In this document: positions 22,816-33,480 of the stretch, one piece after another | Layout: every line of letters begins with the position of its first letter | Position numbering within the stretch: the stretch's first letter is position 1 | Assembly: GCA_003013855.2 (NCBI GenBank) | Contig: PVNU02004100.1 | Coordinates: forward strand, 1,028,501 to 1,092,500 | DNA: 64,000 nucleotides | Reading direction: 5' to 3' | Source: Liriodendron chinense | Taxonomy: Eukaryota > Streptophyta > Magnoliopsida > Magnoliales > Magnoliaceae | The notes under the pieces: model-generated | Told to the model about the DNA's origin: nothing | Seen by the model: the letters and a program-made list of their open reading frames with translations, nothing else | Database searches by the model: none | Position numbers and translations under genes: made by a program

Positions 22816-22990
22816 GGAGTAACAAGCCCCACGTGTGGATACACAAAACTGGGGGGGGGCTTGCTAGTTGTTTCCTGAATAACACCTAACCACTCTCGTC
22901 TTCGACGAAAAAAAAAGGCGGGCTTGCTAGTTGCAGAAAAAACCCTACCGTTTTGGGGGAAAGAGAGGGAGAGGGAGCTGCAGCAGTTGC

Positions 22991-22994
<4 letters not shown>

Positions 22995-23032
<38 letters not shown>
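22995..23032. repeat. (GA)n microsatellite
   Basis: An AG dinucleotide run of about 38 bases. Confidence 0.95.
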
Positions 23033-23035
<3 letters not shown>

Positions 23036-23639
23036 GAGTCTTCCGGTCTTAATAGAAGCTGATCAATGGGGGTTGTTGGCGTGGTAAATGGCGGTGGTTG
23101 GTGCGGTAAATGAAGCTCTGTTGCGGTAATAGTGTTCTAGGACGTGGATTGGCTACATTGCTGCAAGGCGTGCTGGAGGTTCATCAGTGGCTGACAATTC
23201 TTCTTCATTGGCTGGAGTTTTATGGCTGTTAATGGCGGTTGGTGGGTTGGTGCGTTTCTCCCTCATCCCCTCTTTTAAAAAATCAGACCGTTGGGCTGGA
23301 AGTAACTTACAGTTTCCTGGACGATTTGTCTGTAAGTAACTTACAGGCTGTAAGTGACTTACAGGTGAAATCCCTCCCCCAAACACCACCTGTAAGTGAC
23401 TTCCCTGTCAGTTGCTTTACCCAACTTACAGGTATCCAAACAGGCCCTGTAAGTGACTTTCCGACTGTAAGTAACTCACAGGTGAATTTATTCCTCCAAA
23501 CACCACCTGTAAGTCACTACCCACTTACAGAACTTGCTTTAAAAAAATCACAAGTTTAGAGAAGAATTCTCTTCTGTTTTAAAAGTATATGCATTTTGTG
23601 GCGAAATACCTTTTAATGATTTTTATTGCTTGAATTGCA

Positions 23640-23640
23640 A

Positions 23641-23682
<42 letters not shown>
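23640..23682. repeat. Compound (CT)n(CA)n microsatellite
   Basis: A CT run of about 19 bases passes directly into a CA run of about 23 bases. The surrounding region 23448-24260 has no recognisable gene. Confidence 0.95.
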
Positions 23683-24261
23683 ATTCACAAAATGATTTTT
23701 TTTTTTTTCAATTTACGGACAGAAATCTTGTCTTGTTCATTAAAATCTAAATGCACTTTTAAAAGGATTTCTGCTGTTTCTTGGACTTCAGCTCTCTATC
23801 TCTCTCATGATGATGATTGCAGAATCTCAGTTTCTAGAGAAATATTGTTGTTCGTTGGGTAAAAAGTGTTTTGTTTTGTTTTTCCTTGTTGAAATCCATT
23901 ATTTTAAGGATCCCTGTTAGATTATGAATTTCAGCTTGGTTTCTGTTCTGACATTTAAAAAATCCCCATGTTTTAGAGAAATCGTTCAGCTTTCTTCTCT
24001 TCCTTGATCCACTTGCACTCAGAAAATTGTACACATGGCATGTATTAAATCAAACTAAAACAATTAAAATGTGGGGCCCATTGTTGCTAAGTCACACTCC
24101 TGAAATCGGATTGTTTTAATGATCCTAGCCGTTGATTTGCTGACACTTATTTATTGAGATGGGACCACTGGATATTTTTAATTCTTCAACGTCTGATGGA
24201 TGTCCAGCAATTTGACATTTGGATGATGAAATAAACATAATTTGGAGCCCATTGTTGTGGT

Positions 24262-24790
24262 TTGGATGCCGTAGATTGCATGAATTTTGAGCCGATTTGA
24301 GGGCATCTACATGAACCGTCCCTCAAATCGGCAATACTATTCATTTGAATTTAATTCTAATTTTTTTCCTAGAATTTCTTGGGGTAAATGATGTCAAATT
24401 CTTAGGGATGTGCATTAATTGGATAAGTGCCATAGATTGTGTGAATTTCAGCCGATTTGGGGGTATTCGAGTTGTCCCTCTGGCAATAGTATTCATCCGA
24501 ATTTAGTTCTCATTTTTTCCTTAAAATTTTTTGGGGAGTATGATGTTAAATGCTTAGTGATTTGAATTAGTTGGATGAGTGTCATAGATTGTATGAATTT
24601 GGGGTCAATTTAGGAGCATTCGAGTGGTCCCCCAAATTGGCAACACTATTCATTCGAATTTTATTTAACTTTTTCTTAAAATTATTTTGGGGGAGTGATA
24701 TCAAATGCATAGGGATGTGCTTTGGTGGGATGACTGCCACAACTTGCATGAATTTTGGGCCAATTTGGGGTCAATCTAGGCCTATCAAGT
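24262..24790. repeat. Tandem repeat with a unit of about 155 bp, roughly 3.5 copies
   Basis: Each unit carries the series GCCATAGATTG(T)GTGAATTT, GCCGATTTGGGGG, GGCAA(T/C)A(G/C)TATTCAT, AAATTTTTTGGGG and AAATGCTTAGGGATGTG in the same order. Units begin near 24262, 24427, 24585 and 24738. They differ from each other at many positions, so the array is old. No coding potential is evident. Confidence 0.8.
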
Positions 24791-25012
24791 TAATAAAATC
24801 ATTAGACAAGCCGAGGCAACATTCTTATAAGATAGTGGTATGTTACGCCATCACAAAAGAATACATATTTGGAATCTTCTCAATATTCCCGATTTTCCAA
24901 CATTTTTTCAGATTTTTTTGGTCTTTTTAAAAAATTGACAGTTATGGTTGTTACGTGTATCGGTAACGGTGGGGACTGTTAAGCCTACCGTTATCGTTAC
25001 AACATGCTCGGG

Positions 25013-25590
25013 TCGCTCTACTTCTCTTCTTAACTGCCCATTTGCAGGTCACAAATTGAAATGTCGGGACTCTCCTGTCAAGGAAATACTCAGATATGTC
25101 CATATTTGAATGAAATCTCTAAAATTTAATAGAATTAGAAGAATAAAAGTATAAAAAATAATGCTGTTCGGATCTAGAAATGTTTGGATTTCAAGAGAGG
25201 ATTGAATCAAACAAACCTTAGAAATTTCAATCACGTGTTGAAAACCTCAGAATTGGTATATAGAGAGGGGGCATACGAGTGAGAGAAAGAGAGAGAGAGT
25301 AATATGCATTTCGAACTCTTGACGGGTGCGCTAACTATTTTTTACATGTGTGGCCGTTAGGCTGTATTTAGGAACTTTTTGATGAGTTATTTATTTGGCT
25401 AATAGCAGGAAATTAATAGCTTATGTGACAAAAGTTATGTTGGTAAAAGATCATTTAAAAGTTGTTAAACACCTTAAAATGACTTATGGCCTTTAGCAAA
25501 AAAATCTTACTTTTTTAACTTTCGCTAAGGAGGGAAGAGAAGAGAAAGGGAAGACAGAGTGGAGAAAGAGAGATTGAGAGATAGATCAAA
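25013..25590. repeat. Left arm of a 6-kb long inverted repeat
   Basis: The arm from GCTCTACTTCTCTTC at 25013 to the purine-rich run ending near 25590 is the inverted counterpart of 30390-31018. Shared blocks in order include TATAAAAAATAATG, TAGAAATTTCAATC, AACTCTTGAC, CTATTTTTT(A/G)CATG, ATGACAAAAGTTA-type sequence and TCATTTAAAAGT. Identity is roughly three quarters by eye. It is not an LTR pair because the arms are inverted. Confidence 0.8.
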
Positions 25591-25983
25591 GGTGGGCCAC
25601 GTGTGATGCATGAGTCTTATCAAAGTTGGCCCCGCATGATGGACGGCCCACATCGAAGGTAGGGCCCACACGATGGACGTCCACATCAAAGGTTGGCTCC
25701 ATGTGATGGGTGATGGACATTGAAAGTGGGCCCCACATGATGGACAATTAATATCGATGGTGGGACTCACATGATGGATGACCCACATTAAGTTGGGGCC
25801 CCACATAATGGACGGTCCACATCAAAGGCTGGCCCCTAATGATTAGTGGCCCACATCCAAGGTGGGCCCTTCATGATGGACTATCCACTTCAAAGTTGGG
25901 CCTTGCTTGATGGACGGTCCACATTAAAGTTGGGCCTCACATGATGGACAAACCACATCCAATGTCCGACATGATGGAGGACC
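25590..25983. repeat. Minisatellite, left part (unit about 30 bp)
   Basis: The unit is built from GGTGGGCCCCACATGATGGA and CGGCCCACATCAAA, repeated about twelve times with variation in spacing. The array is interrupted at 25984 by a copia element and resumes at 28945. The frames through it are not genes. Confidence 0.85.
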
Positions 25984-26214
25984 AGTTGATTTGAGAGCTT
26001 TGGGATGAGGAAGGAAGAGGAGATGAAGGAAGGAGAAGAAGTATTGGGAAGCTTTGAGAGAAAGGCTTGTCTTGTTTGTTAGGGCAACAAGCCCTAACAC
26101 ACCTTTATTATATAACTAGAAACAAAAGATACGTGCTCCAAAAGAGCACCCAACATTGTGTACTCACGCACCCAAATAAATACACTAAGTACAATGCAGT
26201 TCCTATGCTCCTCC

Positions 26215-26700
26215 TCATGTTGGAGTATAGATGTTGATTATTCCCAACTTGTTAGTAATTTGGAGAAGAACATCTTGACTAAGAGCCTTGGCAAGGACAT
26301 CAACCAGCTGTTCCCCGGAGCGAACAAAGGGAGCGGCAATCTCCTTGTTAGTTACCTTATCTCGAATGAAGTGACAATCAATCTCAATGTGTTTCGTGAG
26401 ATCATGAAACATCGGATTACTGGCAAGGTGAATGGCAACCTAATTATCGCAGTACAAAGGAATGGAACTAGGAGGATTATAGCGAAGTTCCCGTATGAGG
26501 GTTCGAACTTCGAAGCCACACAAGTTCACATGTTGCATGAGCCATTGCCTTATATTCGACTTCAATTGAAGATCACACAACAACTGACCGCTTCTTGCTC
26601 TTTCAGGTGACAAGATTGCCACCTAAAAACATATAGTACTTGGAGGCAGGCGGTTAATCATGTAAACTTTCAGCACAATTAGCATTGGAGTAGCCAGAAA
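26215..26700 (-). pseudogene. Copia RNase H C-terminal part
   Basis: Minus-strand motifs are SSIPLYCDN (a copia RNase H block), MFHDLTKHIEIDCHFIRDK, then IAAPFVRSGEQLVDVLAKAL and NKLGIINIYTPT followed by a stop and the polypurine tract. One in-frame stop follows YCDN and there is a frame shift upstream near 26625. It is the end of the deleted element at 25984-28944, and its host function would be removal of RNA from hybrids during reverse transcription. Confidence 0.88.
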
Positions 26701-26799
26701 GGTGAACATGACCATGCTGTTGAACTAGTGGAGACACTTCCATCTACTGACACACATTGCCCAAGATGGTTGACCAATGAGATTCCAGCAACAATCAAC

Positions 26800-28200
26800 A
26801 GTGTGAATGTGTGATTGAAACCCCCACAACGAGTACAAATGTGAGGATCGTCACGTCCATGTTCTCATCCACGACGGCACGACTACCACGTCCTCCACGA
26901 TCGATATCACGGCCCCTGCCTCGAGTACTTGATCCAGAATCTCGTCCACGTCCTTGAGTAGCCCATCCTAGGGCTTTAGAGCTATGGCTAAATGAAGATG
27001 GTCTTTAGTAGTACACGCATATTGATTTGGTGAAACAAAGGGAGAGGCAACTGATGTGGTGACCTTTTGACACATGGCGTAAATGGTGGTAAGAGAGGGA
27101 AGAGGATCCATGGCAATAATTTGTCTCCAAACACCATGGTACTCAGGGTTGATGCTAGAAAGGAATTACATAAGTTTGATTTCTTCACACTGCTTCCAAA
27201 CATGCTCATAGTCTGTTGTACAGTTGGAAGGAAGAGGATGATAGTGGTCCATCTCATCTCATATTTCCCAGAGACTCGAAAAGTACTTGATTCATACAAC
27301 TTTGATAGTGGACAACCGGCCAATGCACCAAAAGCTTTAAGTTGTTGAGGGAGCACCGATTTATCCTTATATTCTGGCTCTCCCAGGCAAACCCAGGCAA
27401 GTCCTCTCCGTGGGCAAACCCAGGCAAGTCCTCCCCGTGGGCAAACCCTTATGTCACACGGGTCTCCGAATTTCACGGTTCCATAATGAGTTCCACCTCA
27501 TGGCCATCTTACATCTCACAGGCCCACCTCGTGGGCCACCCCACCCCCAATGTAGAGATACAGTGCATCCTTGGAGTCACACCAAGATACCCCCTCATCA
27601 GTACTCCTTCAAGGACTTTGAATCTTGTTGAAATCTCCCAATGTCTAAGATCAATGTGAACACTATGGGTATATTCTAAGCTTCTGAATACATATCATGA
27701 AGAGTGTCCCTTTCTTCTTCTTCTTCTTGTTTTTTTTATTTTTTTATTTTTATTTTCAATTTTTTTTTTTGCGGTGGTTAGAAACATGATAGAGTTACTC
27801 ACAGTTGGTTCCATGCTGTTAAGTAGCCAAGCCATGACTTGGTAGTTTTCGTTGGTCCAAGTCTCGAAATTCCCGTCTGTAGAATCTAGAGCTTCATCTA
27901 ATAAATATGATAATTTATCTCTTCCCCCTAGAAATAGTTTCGCGGATTTGGCCCATTGCAAATAGTTGTTGCAATTCAACTTAACAGTTGTGATTAACCT
28001 AGAGATGAGCTTTCGAAGATCCCACACTAGATCTGGAAGAAATCTTGTCCTCCATAAGGGTCCACACACACGAAACCCAAGAGCAAACAACTTAATAAAG
28101 GACCGTAGGGCAGAGACGACCATAGATTCGTGGCAACTAAGTTCCAGATAATGGTATGGGGGTCTAGAAACAGTCGAAGAGAAGAGAACACACAACAGGG
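26800..28200 (-). pseudogene. Copia gag relic with RGRGR stretch and zinc knuckle
   Basis: Minus-strand text near 27980-27785 reads VKLNCNNYLQWAKSAKLFL, then GGRDKLSYLLDEALDSTDG, ETWTNENYQVMAWLLNSMEP, the conserved copia Gag core. Further on, 26955-26870 encodes RGRGRDSGSSTRGRGRDIDR and near 26845 the CTRCGGFNHT start of a zinc knuckle. The coding sequence is broken by shifts and by an unrelated insert at about 27340-27640, which includes a 31-bp unit (GGCAAACCCAGGCAAGTCCT) repeated 2.5 times. Confidence 0.8.
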
Positions 28201-28944
28201 ATCATGGAAAGCTTGATCCAGGCATAAACAATGTCTTACACATGAAAATCGAGCCCCAGGACATGCACAATGGGCTTCGGTGTACTGTCAGACCCCCCAA
28301 GACCCAAAAATGTCACAACTGGTACTTTTGTTTGGCTCAACAGCACCCCCAAATTTTTTATTTTCCTCATAAGCAACTCCATGAGGAGTTAAATACAGTG
28401 AATTTGATCCAACATATGAGGAGAATCCCAAGAAATAACTACTGATTTAGGAAGAATCGACAAAAATAAAAATTTGGGGTTTTTCTACCGGAAGAGAAAG
28501 GTGGTCCAAACATATCTTAGATGAGCTCCATAAATCTCATTAAAATCACCATAGATCTTCTAAATTTAAGATCTATCAAACCATGTTCTTCTCGATAAAA
28601 AAGAAGCCATACGGTTCGTACACTTGCTGATGTCAGTCATACGGTTGCCAACGTTAGCAAATCCTGTATCATCGGTCAACGCGAAGAACCCACTTTGATA
28701 CCAAGTCGATTAAAGAGATTTAGAATGAGGAAGGAAGAGGTGATGAAGGAAAGAGAAGAAGTATTGGCCATTGGGAGAGAGGAAACTTTTGAGAGAATGG
28801 CTTGTCTTGTGTGTTAGGGCAACAAGCCCTAACACACCTTTATTATATTACTAGAAACAAACATATATGCTCGAAAAGAGCACCCAACACTGTGCACTCA
28901 CACACCCAAATAAATACATTGAGTACAATGCAATTCTTATATGA

Positions 28945-29220
28945 TCCACATCCAAGGTGGTCCCCACATGATGGGTAGCCCACGTCAAAGGTGGGCCTCG
29001 GAAGGTGGATGGTCCACTTGGAGATAGGACTGGCACTGTGGACGGTTCCCATTGAAGATAGGGCCAAGGTGGGCCTAACATAATGAATGGTCTCCATCAA
29101 AGGTTGGCCCCACATGATGGTTGTGGATATTGAAGGTGTACCCCACAGTATGGATGGCCCCACATCAGAGGTGGCCAGGTGGGTCCGGATGATGGATGAT
29201 TCACATCAGAAGTGATGTTG
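28945..29220. repeat. Minisatellite, right part
   Basis: It continues the array of 25590-25983 with units such as CACATGATGGGTAGCCCACG and AAGGTGGGCC. The copia element between the two parts therefore inserted into an existing array. Confidence 0.8.
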
Positions 29221-30389
29221 CAAAATTAATTTATTTATGTTGTAACTTATGGATTTTTTGTAGGATTAAGTATGCTCTGAATAAGTAGAAACAGAGATAA
29301 GCTACTTAAGGCATATGTGGCTTAAGCAAAGTGACTTGTGATCCAAATGTGCCCTTAGCATTCCAATAAAATGGGGGATGTAACATTCTCGGAGTTGACA
29401 TTGCGTGGAATCACTCTAGCCGCTCTCTAAGCACTTGTTTTAGTTCTAGGAAGGGGTCATCCAGACGATAAAACTATATATCCAAAAAACCAGAGTTCTC
29501 ATCCAAATCCTACAAAACTTAATTCAATGGAATTCACATTTCTCAGGGAAATTCGGATCCGTGCTTCTAGATCGTTATGTTTACTAGAGATGATGGCTTT
29601 CGAAAACACGATTATCTTTCCTTGGTGAAATTGTTAGGGCATATTCTGATATCACCAATTCGATGGAAATGGAAAATGTTTTTCATCGATGTGACTATTT
29701 GAGATGTTTGAAATTTGAATATAATGGAAAAGGGAGGATTCCACAAAGCAATCATCTTAGTTTTCCATTACTCAGATTTTCTGTAAAAAGAAACTAAATG
29801 GCCGCTGTCTGACAAATGTGAGATTCCCACTTGCTATCAAAACAAGACCCCTAAAATTGAAATATATGTTTTAATAGTGCTCATGAAAATAATGATTGCC
29901 TTTCTTTTCTTTTTCCTTGGAGTACATGTACCCAAACATGGCTTAAGAAAGAATCATGTAGTGAGTGCTCAATAACGACCATCGCCACCATAATCGTAGG
30001 TTAAAGGTCCATATTGACAAGGGCTCAATGAAAGGATTACACATGATCTTAAGATGTATTCATATGCCAATTGAAATCTAGGGCGATCAATTAGGTACCC
30101 GAGAGAGCAATTTCAATGATGTTCTGACAATTGCTCTTTTGTACTTGAAAAAAAAAAAATCATGGAACCATTTTTCTTATCTGCATGAATTTGACGAAAC
30201 AAGTAGTATTAAGAGTTTGTGGACTATGTGTGCCAGCATGGCATACTTATGCAAGATCTAGGTTTTCCCATCAGGTTCATAATGTAAACTTGTTAAAAAA
30301 TAAGGATATGGGTTGCACAATTTCGATTAGATTAATTTGATTTATATAAATGCTATCCTGGGTGTAACTTCTATGTAAATCCCTGTAAG
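29221..30389. other. Unassigned part of the inverted-repeat loop
   Basis: AT-rich sequence without protein motifs. A stretch ending ATCCAAATGTGCCCTTA (about 29351) looks like a MITE terminus but no partner end was found. Another at 29440-29940 shows weak internal symmetry only. Confidence 0.4.
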
Positions 30390-30730
30390 TAAATCCTGAT
30401 CTCTCTCTCTCTCTCTTAATCTTTTCTCTCTTCCTCTCTCTCTCTCTCCTCTCTCTCTCTCCCCCCCCCTTCAGCAGCAGTAAAAAAGCAAGAGTTTTTG
30501 CTTAAGGCTACAAGTCATTTAAAGGTGTTCAACGACTTTTAAATGACTTTTTACCAAACTAACTTTTGTCATATAAGCTACTAATTTGTTGCTATCGGCC
30601 AAATAAGTAGCTTATCACTGTGTTTCCAAAGGCGCCCTAACGGTCATGCATGCAAAAAATAGCCAGGGCATCTATAAAACGGCTAACCAAAGCTGGCAAC
30701 AAATCTGTCAAGAGTTTGAAATTAATAGTA

Positions 30731-30764
<34 letters not shown>

Positions 30765-31018
30765 GGTATCCCTCTCTTTGTACCGATTCAAGGGTTTAAG
30801 ACACGATTGAAATTTCTAGAGTATGCTTGATTCGATCATCTCTCTTGTAACGTTTTGATGTCTGAACGACATTATTTTTTATACTTTTGTTCTTCTGCTT
30901 TTGTTGAATTTTAGAGATTTAGTTCAAATATGAAGAAATTTGAGCATTTCATTGATAGGAGAATCCTGACCATTCAATTTGCGACTTGTAATTAGATGTT
31001 TAAGAAAAGTAGAGCAAT
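30390..31018. repeat. Right arm of the 6-kb long inverted repeat
   Basis: It is the inverted counterpart of 25013-25590. It contains two CT-rich runs (about 30396-30470 and 30733-30762) that mirror the purine runs of the left arm, then the blocks AACTCTTGACAG, TAGAAATTTCAATC and TATAAAAAATAATG on the opposite strand. It ends near GAAAAGTAGAGC. Confidence 0.8.
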
Positions 31019-31074
31019 GTTTCACATTGTGCTTGAAATTGCTATCTAGGATCTTCAATTTAGGGGAGTTGGTT

Positions 31075-31815
31075 TCATGGTCTGTGAATGACAGGTTGAG
31101 TCAGACTAACGGTTTGCATAACTGAACCATGGGCCTCACTTGTGCAAACTAAAGATCAGAGGGCGCTGGATATCCTCTTGCTGATATTTGTATATGTATG
31201 CTCAATCTAAACTAAAGTGATGGCCTTCTTTTGTCCAACCCAGCTACGGTACTGGAGGAACCCATCTTTTAATAATAAAGTCATTCATCTGGTGGGCCCC
31301 CATCATTTGATGGGCAGTGCTCCAATATCTCCCCTATCAAATTATCCTAATTCCTAGCTACCTAGTGATGATGGACAGTAGTGTCAATGGTCCACATTTA
31401 ATTAGGGAACAACCTGGTGGATGTGATTCAATGGGCCAGGATCTTCCAATCGGGGAGAATTTTTTTAGCACAGTCCATTAGTTTTCGGTTTAATGATTCG
31501 AATAATTGAACCATGGGCTGCTCTTGTGCAAATTGAAGATCTGAGGGCACTGCGTACGCTGGGGTTGATAATTGTATAGGTTGTTTTCAATCCAAACTGA
31601 AGAAATGGTCTTCTTTTGTCCAACCCAGCTACGGTGTGGGGGTACCCACCTTTACGTAATACACGTTATTCATCTAGCGGTCCGCATCATTGATGGGCAA
31701 TGTTCTAATATCTTCTCTATCAAATGATCCGAGCCAACTAGTGATGATGGATAGTGGAGCCAATGGTTCACATTTAATTGGGGAAAAACCAAGTGGTTGT
31801 GTTTCAATGGGGGCT
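31075..31815. repeat. Direct tandem duplication, unit about 375 bp
   Basis: Units at about 31075-31440 and 31465-31815 share GAACCATGGGC, TTCTTTTGTCCAACCCAGCT then ACGGT, ATTCATCT, TGATGGGCA(G/A)TG and CACATTTAATT(A/G)GGG in order. A related stretch without the duplication may be present near 35010-35060 (GATCCACATCCAATTGG). There is no coding motif; the 86-codon open frame in the second copy is chance. Confidence 0.75.
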
Positions 31816-31929
31816 TTTGCGGCATCTCCTGTCCATCATAAGAACTACAGTTTGAATGATTTGGATCGTCAAAAGTTGGGCCCGGTTTTATTTGGGTTGA
31901 CCAACTGCTTGACTGAGGTACCTTTTTAT

Positions 31930-32560
31930 CATATAGGCAAAGTGTTTTAAATAGCTACACTATGTAGCATGTAGCTTAAGTTACATAGAGCAGCTTAGCC
32001 TTAATGCTACATAGCTCATGAAAATAGCTTCAGTCACGTGTAAACTTCGCTACATGATAATTTGCATACTCTACACACTACCTGCAGTACGCTATACGTC
32101 ACGTAGCTCACATTACAAATTATTTTTCACTACAATATTAAATCAATTAATGTTTTCATCGATTTGTTAATTTTTTTTGCTATTTTCAATAAAATTAGTT
32201 AATCTTTTTAATGCTTTTAGTAAAATAACATTAGTAACAATATTAAATCAGTTTCGTTGCTCTCTCTCCCTCTCCCTCTCTCTCTCTCTCACCTTTATAC
32301 TTAATCGTTGCTCTTTCCTATTGCTTTAGGTTGCATTTGGTTGCACCAAATATGATGACATTTTGTTAAATTTCATTATTAATCAGTCTAATTTGGTGCA
32401 GAATATCATGAAATTGGTGCAACGAAGCGCAACCTTGATTAAAAATCTAGAAGTAGTGCGTAGCTTACGCTACACACTATGTAGCTTACACTTCATGCTT
32501 CAGAGGGTGAGTGCTAAGCTACACTCTATTTGCCATTTAAAAACTCTATAGCCAGGTATT
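31930..32560. mobile_element. Possible MITE with GTAGC-rich inverted ends
   Basis: The left end has TTGCCAAATAG-like inverse text: GGCAAAGTGTTTTAAATAGC with TACACTATGTAGC at 31937-31972. The right end has GCTACACTCTATTTGCC at 32517-32533. Many copies of TACGCTACAC and TGTAGC lie near both ends. Target duplications are not clear. Confidence 0.45.
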
Positions 32561-32589
32561 GTCAGATTGTGTTGTTTCAGATATTCAAA

Positions 32590-33480
32590 TGTAATATAAA
32601 GTGAATGTATTCTGGCATTCCTTTGACCCTTTAGCGTGGATTGGTGAGGTCTTTAATAGCTAGGGAAAATGACCATTCAAGAAAAGGGAAAGGACTCTTT
32701 TGTGTCTTCTTCCATTGTGTTGGGACTTGGGAGATTTGGACTGGAAAGGAATGACCGTATTTGCAACGAGTTCACATCTTTTGAAATTAATATTTGAAAA
32801 ACTTAAAGGCCACATCACTAAGTGAGCCCTCAAAGCCATGCTATTGCATTGCATCTCTTATCCAAACTTATGCTGGGATTGGGTGTTTGTACTTTGAGCG
32901 TGCCGACTTGTGTTAGACAAGAGGATCTTTGATTCCCTCTTCTGTCCAGGGTTTGGAAGTTGATTTTTCTTAGGGTTTCTTATAGGAATTCTAGCATCTT
33001 AGGGATGGTTTCACTTCGCGTTTTGGGCACTGGTCCCCATGGAAATGGTCATGGCATTCTTTCTAAGAGATGCCTTGGCATTTTCAGTTCAAAGTTTTCT
33101 AGTGAAGTCAAAGTTGGAATAATGGGCTTGGTCACTATGTTCAATGAAATCAAAGTCCCCGCCTTCAGGCCGAACATTTCGTTTACCCTGGTTGATTGTG
33201 AAGCTATATATATATATATTTTAATTTATTTATTATTATTATTTTTTGTGTTAGTACACACACCCCACTGTTAATACGCTCACTCCCCTGTTAGTCACAC
33301 TGCAATGTTAGTCACCCCCACTTTGGGAATCGATACCCTGACCTCAGTGTTGAAATGAGGCTATCTTCACTTAGTTTACCACTTGAGCTATGGATCAGGG
33401 TGTGATTGTGAAGCTAATTGTATAGCCACTGTGTTGGCTAAAGTGAGTGTTAGCTGTTAGGCTGTTTGTACTGGGAACTG
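32590..33480 (+). mobile_element. L1-type LINE 3' region (zinc-binding RVT end and RNase H-like tail), decayed
   Basis: Plus-strand frames near 32695-32760 read CVFFHCVGTWEIWTGKE, then a stop, resembling the W-x-IW-x-ERN end of plant L1 reverse transcriptases. From about 33000, the text SEVKVGIMGLVTMFNEIK followed by FTLVDCEAI resembles the RNase H domain found at the C-terminus of these LINEs. It is interrupted by a SINE at 33207-33402. Stops and shifts are frequent. The call rests on short motifs and is moderate. Confidence 0.45.
33207..33402 (-). mobile_element. tRNA-derived SINE with a 14-bp target duplication
   Basis: Both sides carry TGATTGTGAAGCTA (33193-33206 and 33403-33416). Read on the minus strand, the insert starts CACCCTGATCCATAGCTCAA and has a box A (TAGCTCAAGTGG) and a box B (GGGTATCGATTCCC) spaced as in tRNA genes, so RNA polymerase III could transcribe it. 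A body with GTGACTAACAGGGGAGTGAG and GTGGGGTGTGTGTACTAAC follows, then an AT-rich tail (AAATAATAATAATAAATAA) that ends in TA repeats. It resembles Au-type plant SINEs in layout; the exact family is not established here. Confidence 0.85.

Larger units (their letters stand above)
17857..23447 (-). mobile_element. PIF/Harbinger element (outer) with decayed transposase
   Basis: The terminal inverted repeats are GGGCCTATTTGGAT at 17857 and its partner ATCCAAACAGGCCC ending at 23447. Subterminal regions on both sides are rich in inverted TGTAAGTGACTTACAGG units. TAA precedes the left end; TGTAA follows the right end, so the target duplication is not exact. The element carries a minus-strand PIF/Harbinger nuclease relic at 20925-21540, a second TIR element at 17941-20660 and several foldback copies. 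Length is about 5.6 kb including insertions. The unit at 22505 and a short TTGCTAGTTG duplication near 22860/22923 lie in its right half. Confidence 0.75.
25984..28944 (-). mobile_element. Ty1/copia element with both LTRs and a large internal deletion, inserted in the minisatellite
   Basis: The two LTRs are direct copies at 25984-26205 (3') and about 28712-28944 (5'). Both contain GGCAACAAGCCCTAACACAC with CTTTATTATAT, AAAAGAGCACCCAACA and ACAATGCA. On the minus strand, the 5' LTR is followed by the primer site TGGTATCAAAGTGGG at 28698 and the 3' LTR is preceded by the purine tract TGAGGAGGAG near 26210. The flanks GGACC (left) and GATCC (right) resemble a decayed 5-bp duplication, and both lie in the same minisatellite. 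Inside, gag leads to a zinc knuckle and then straight to RNase H, so protease, integrase and most of the reverse transcriptase are gone. Confidence 0.85.

Noticed and set aside
24262..24790. CRISPR-like array
   Set aside because: Units of 155 bp are contiguous, without short identical repeats and unique spacers, and this is plant nuclear DNA.
26158..26610. Plus-strand open frame of 150 codons
   Set aside because: It is the antisense of the copia RNase H end on the minus strand, which carries the real conserved motifs.
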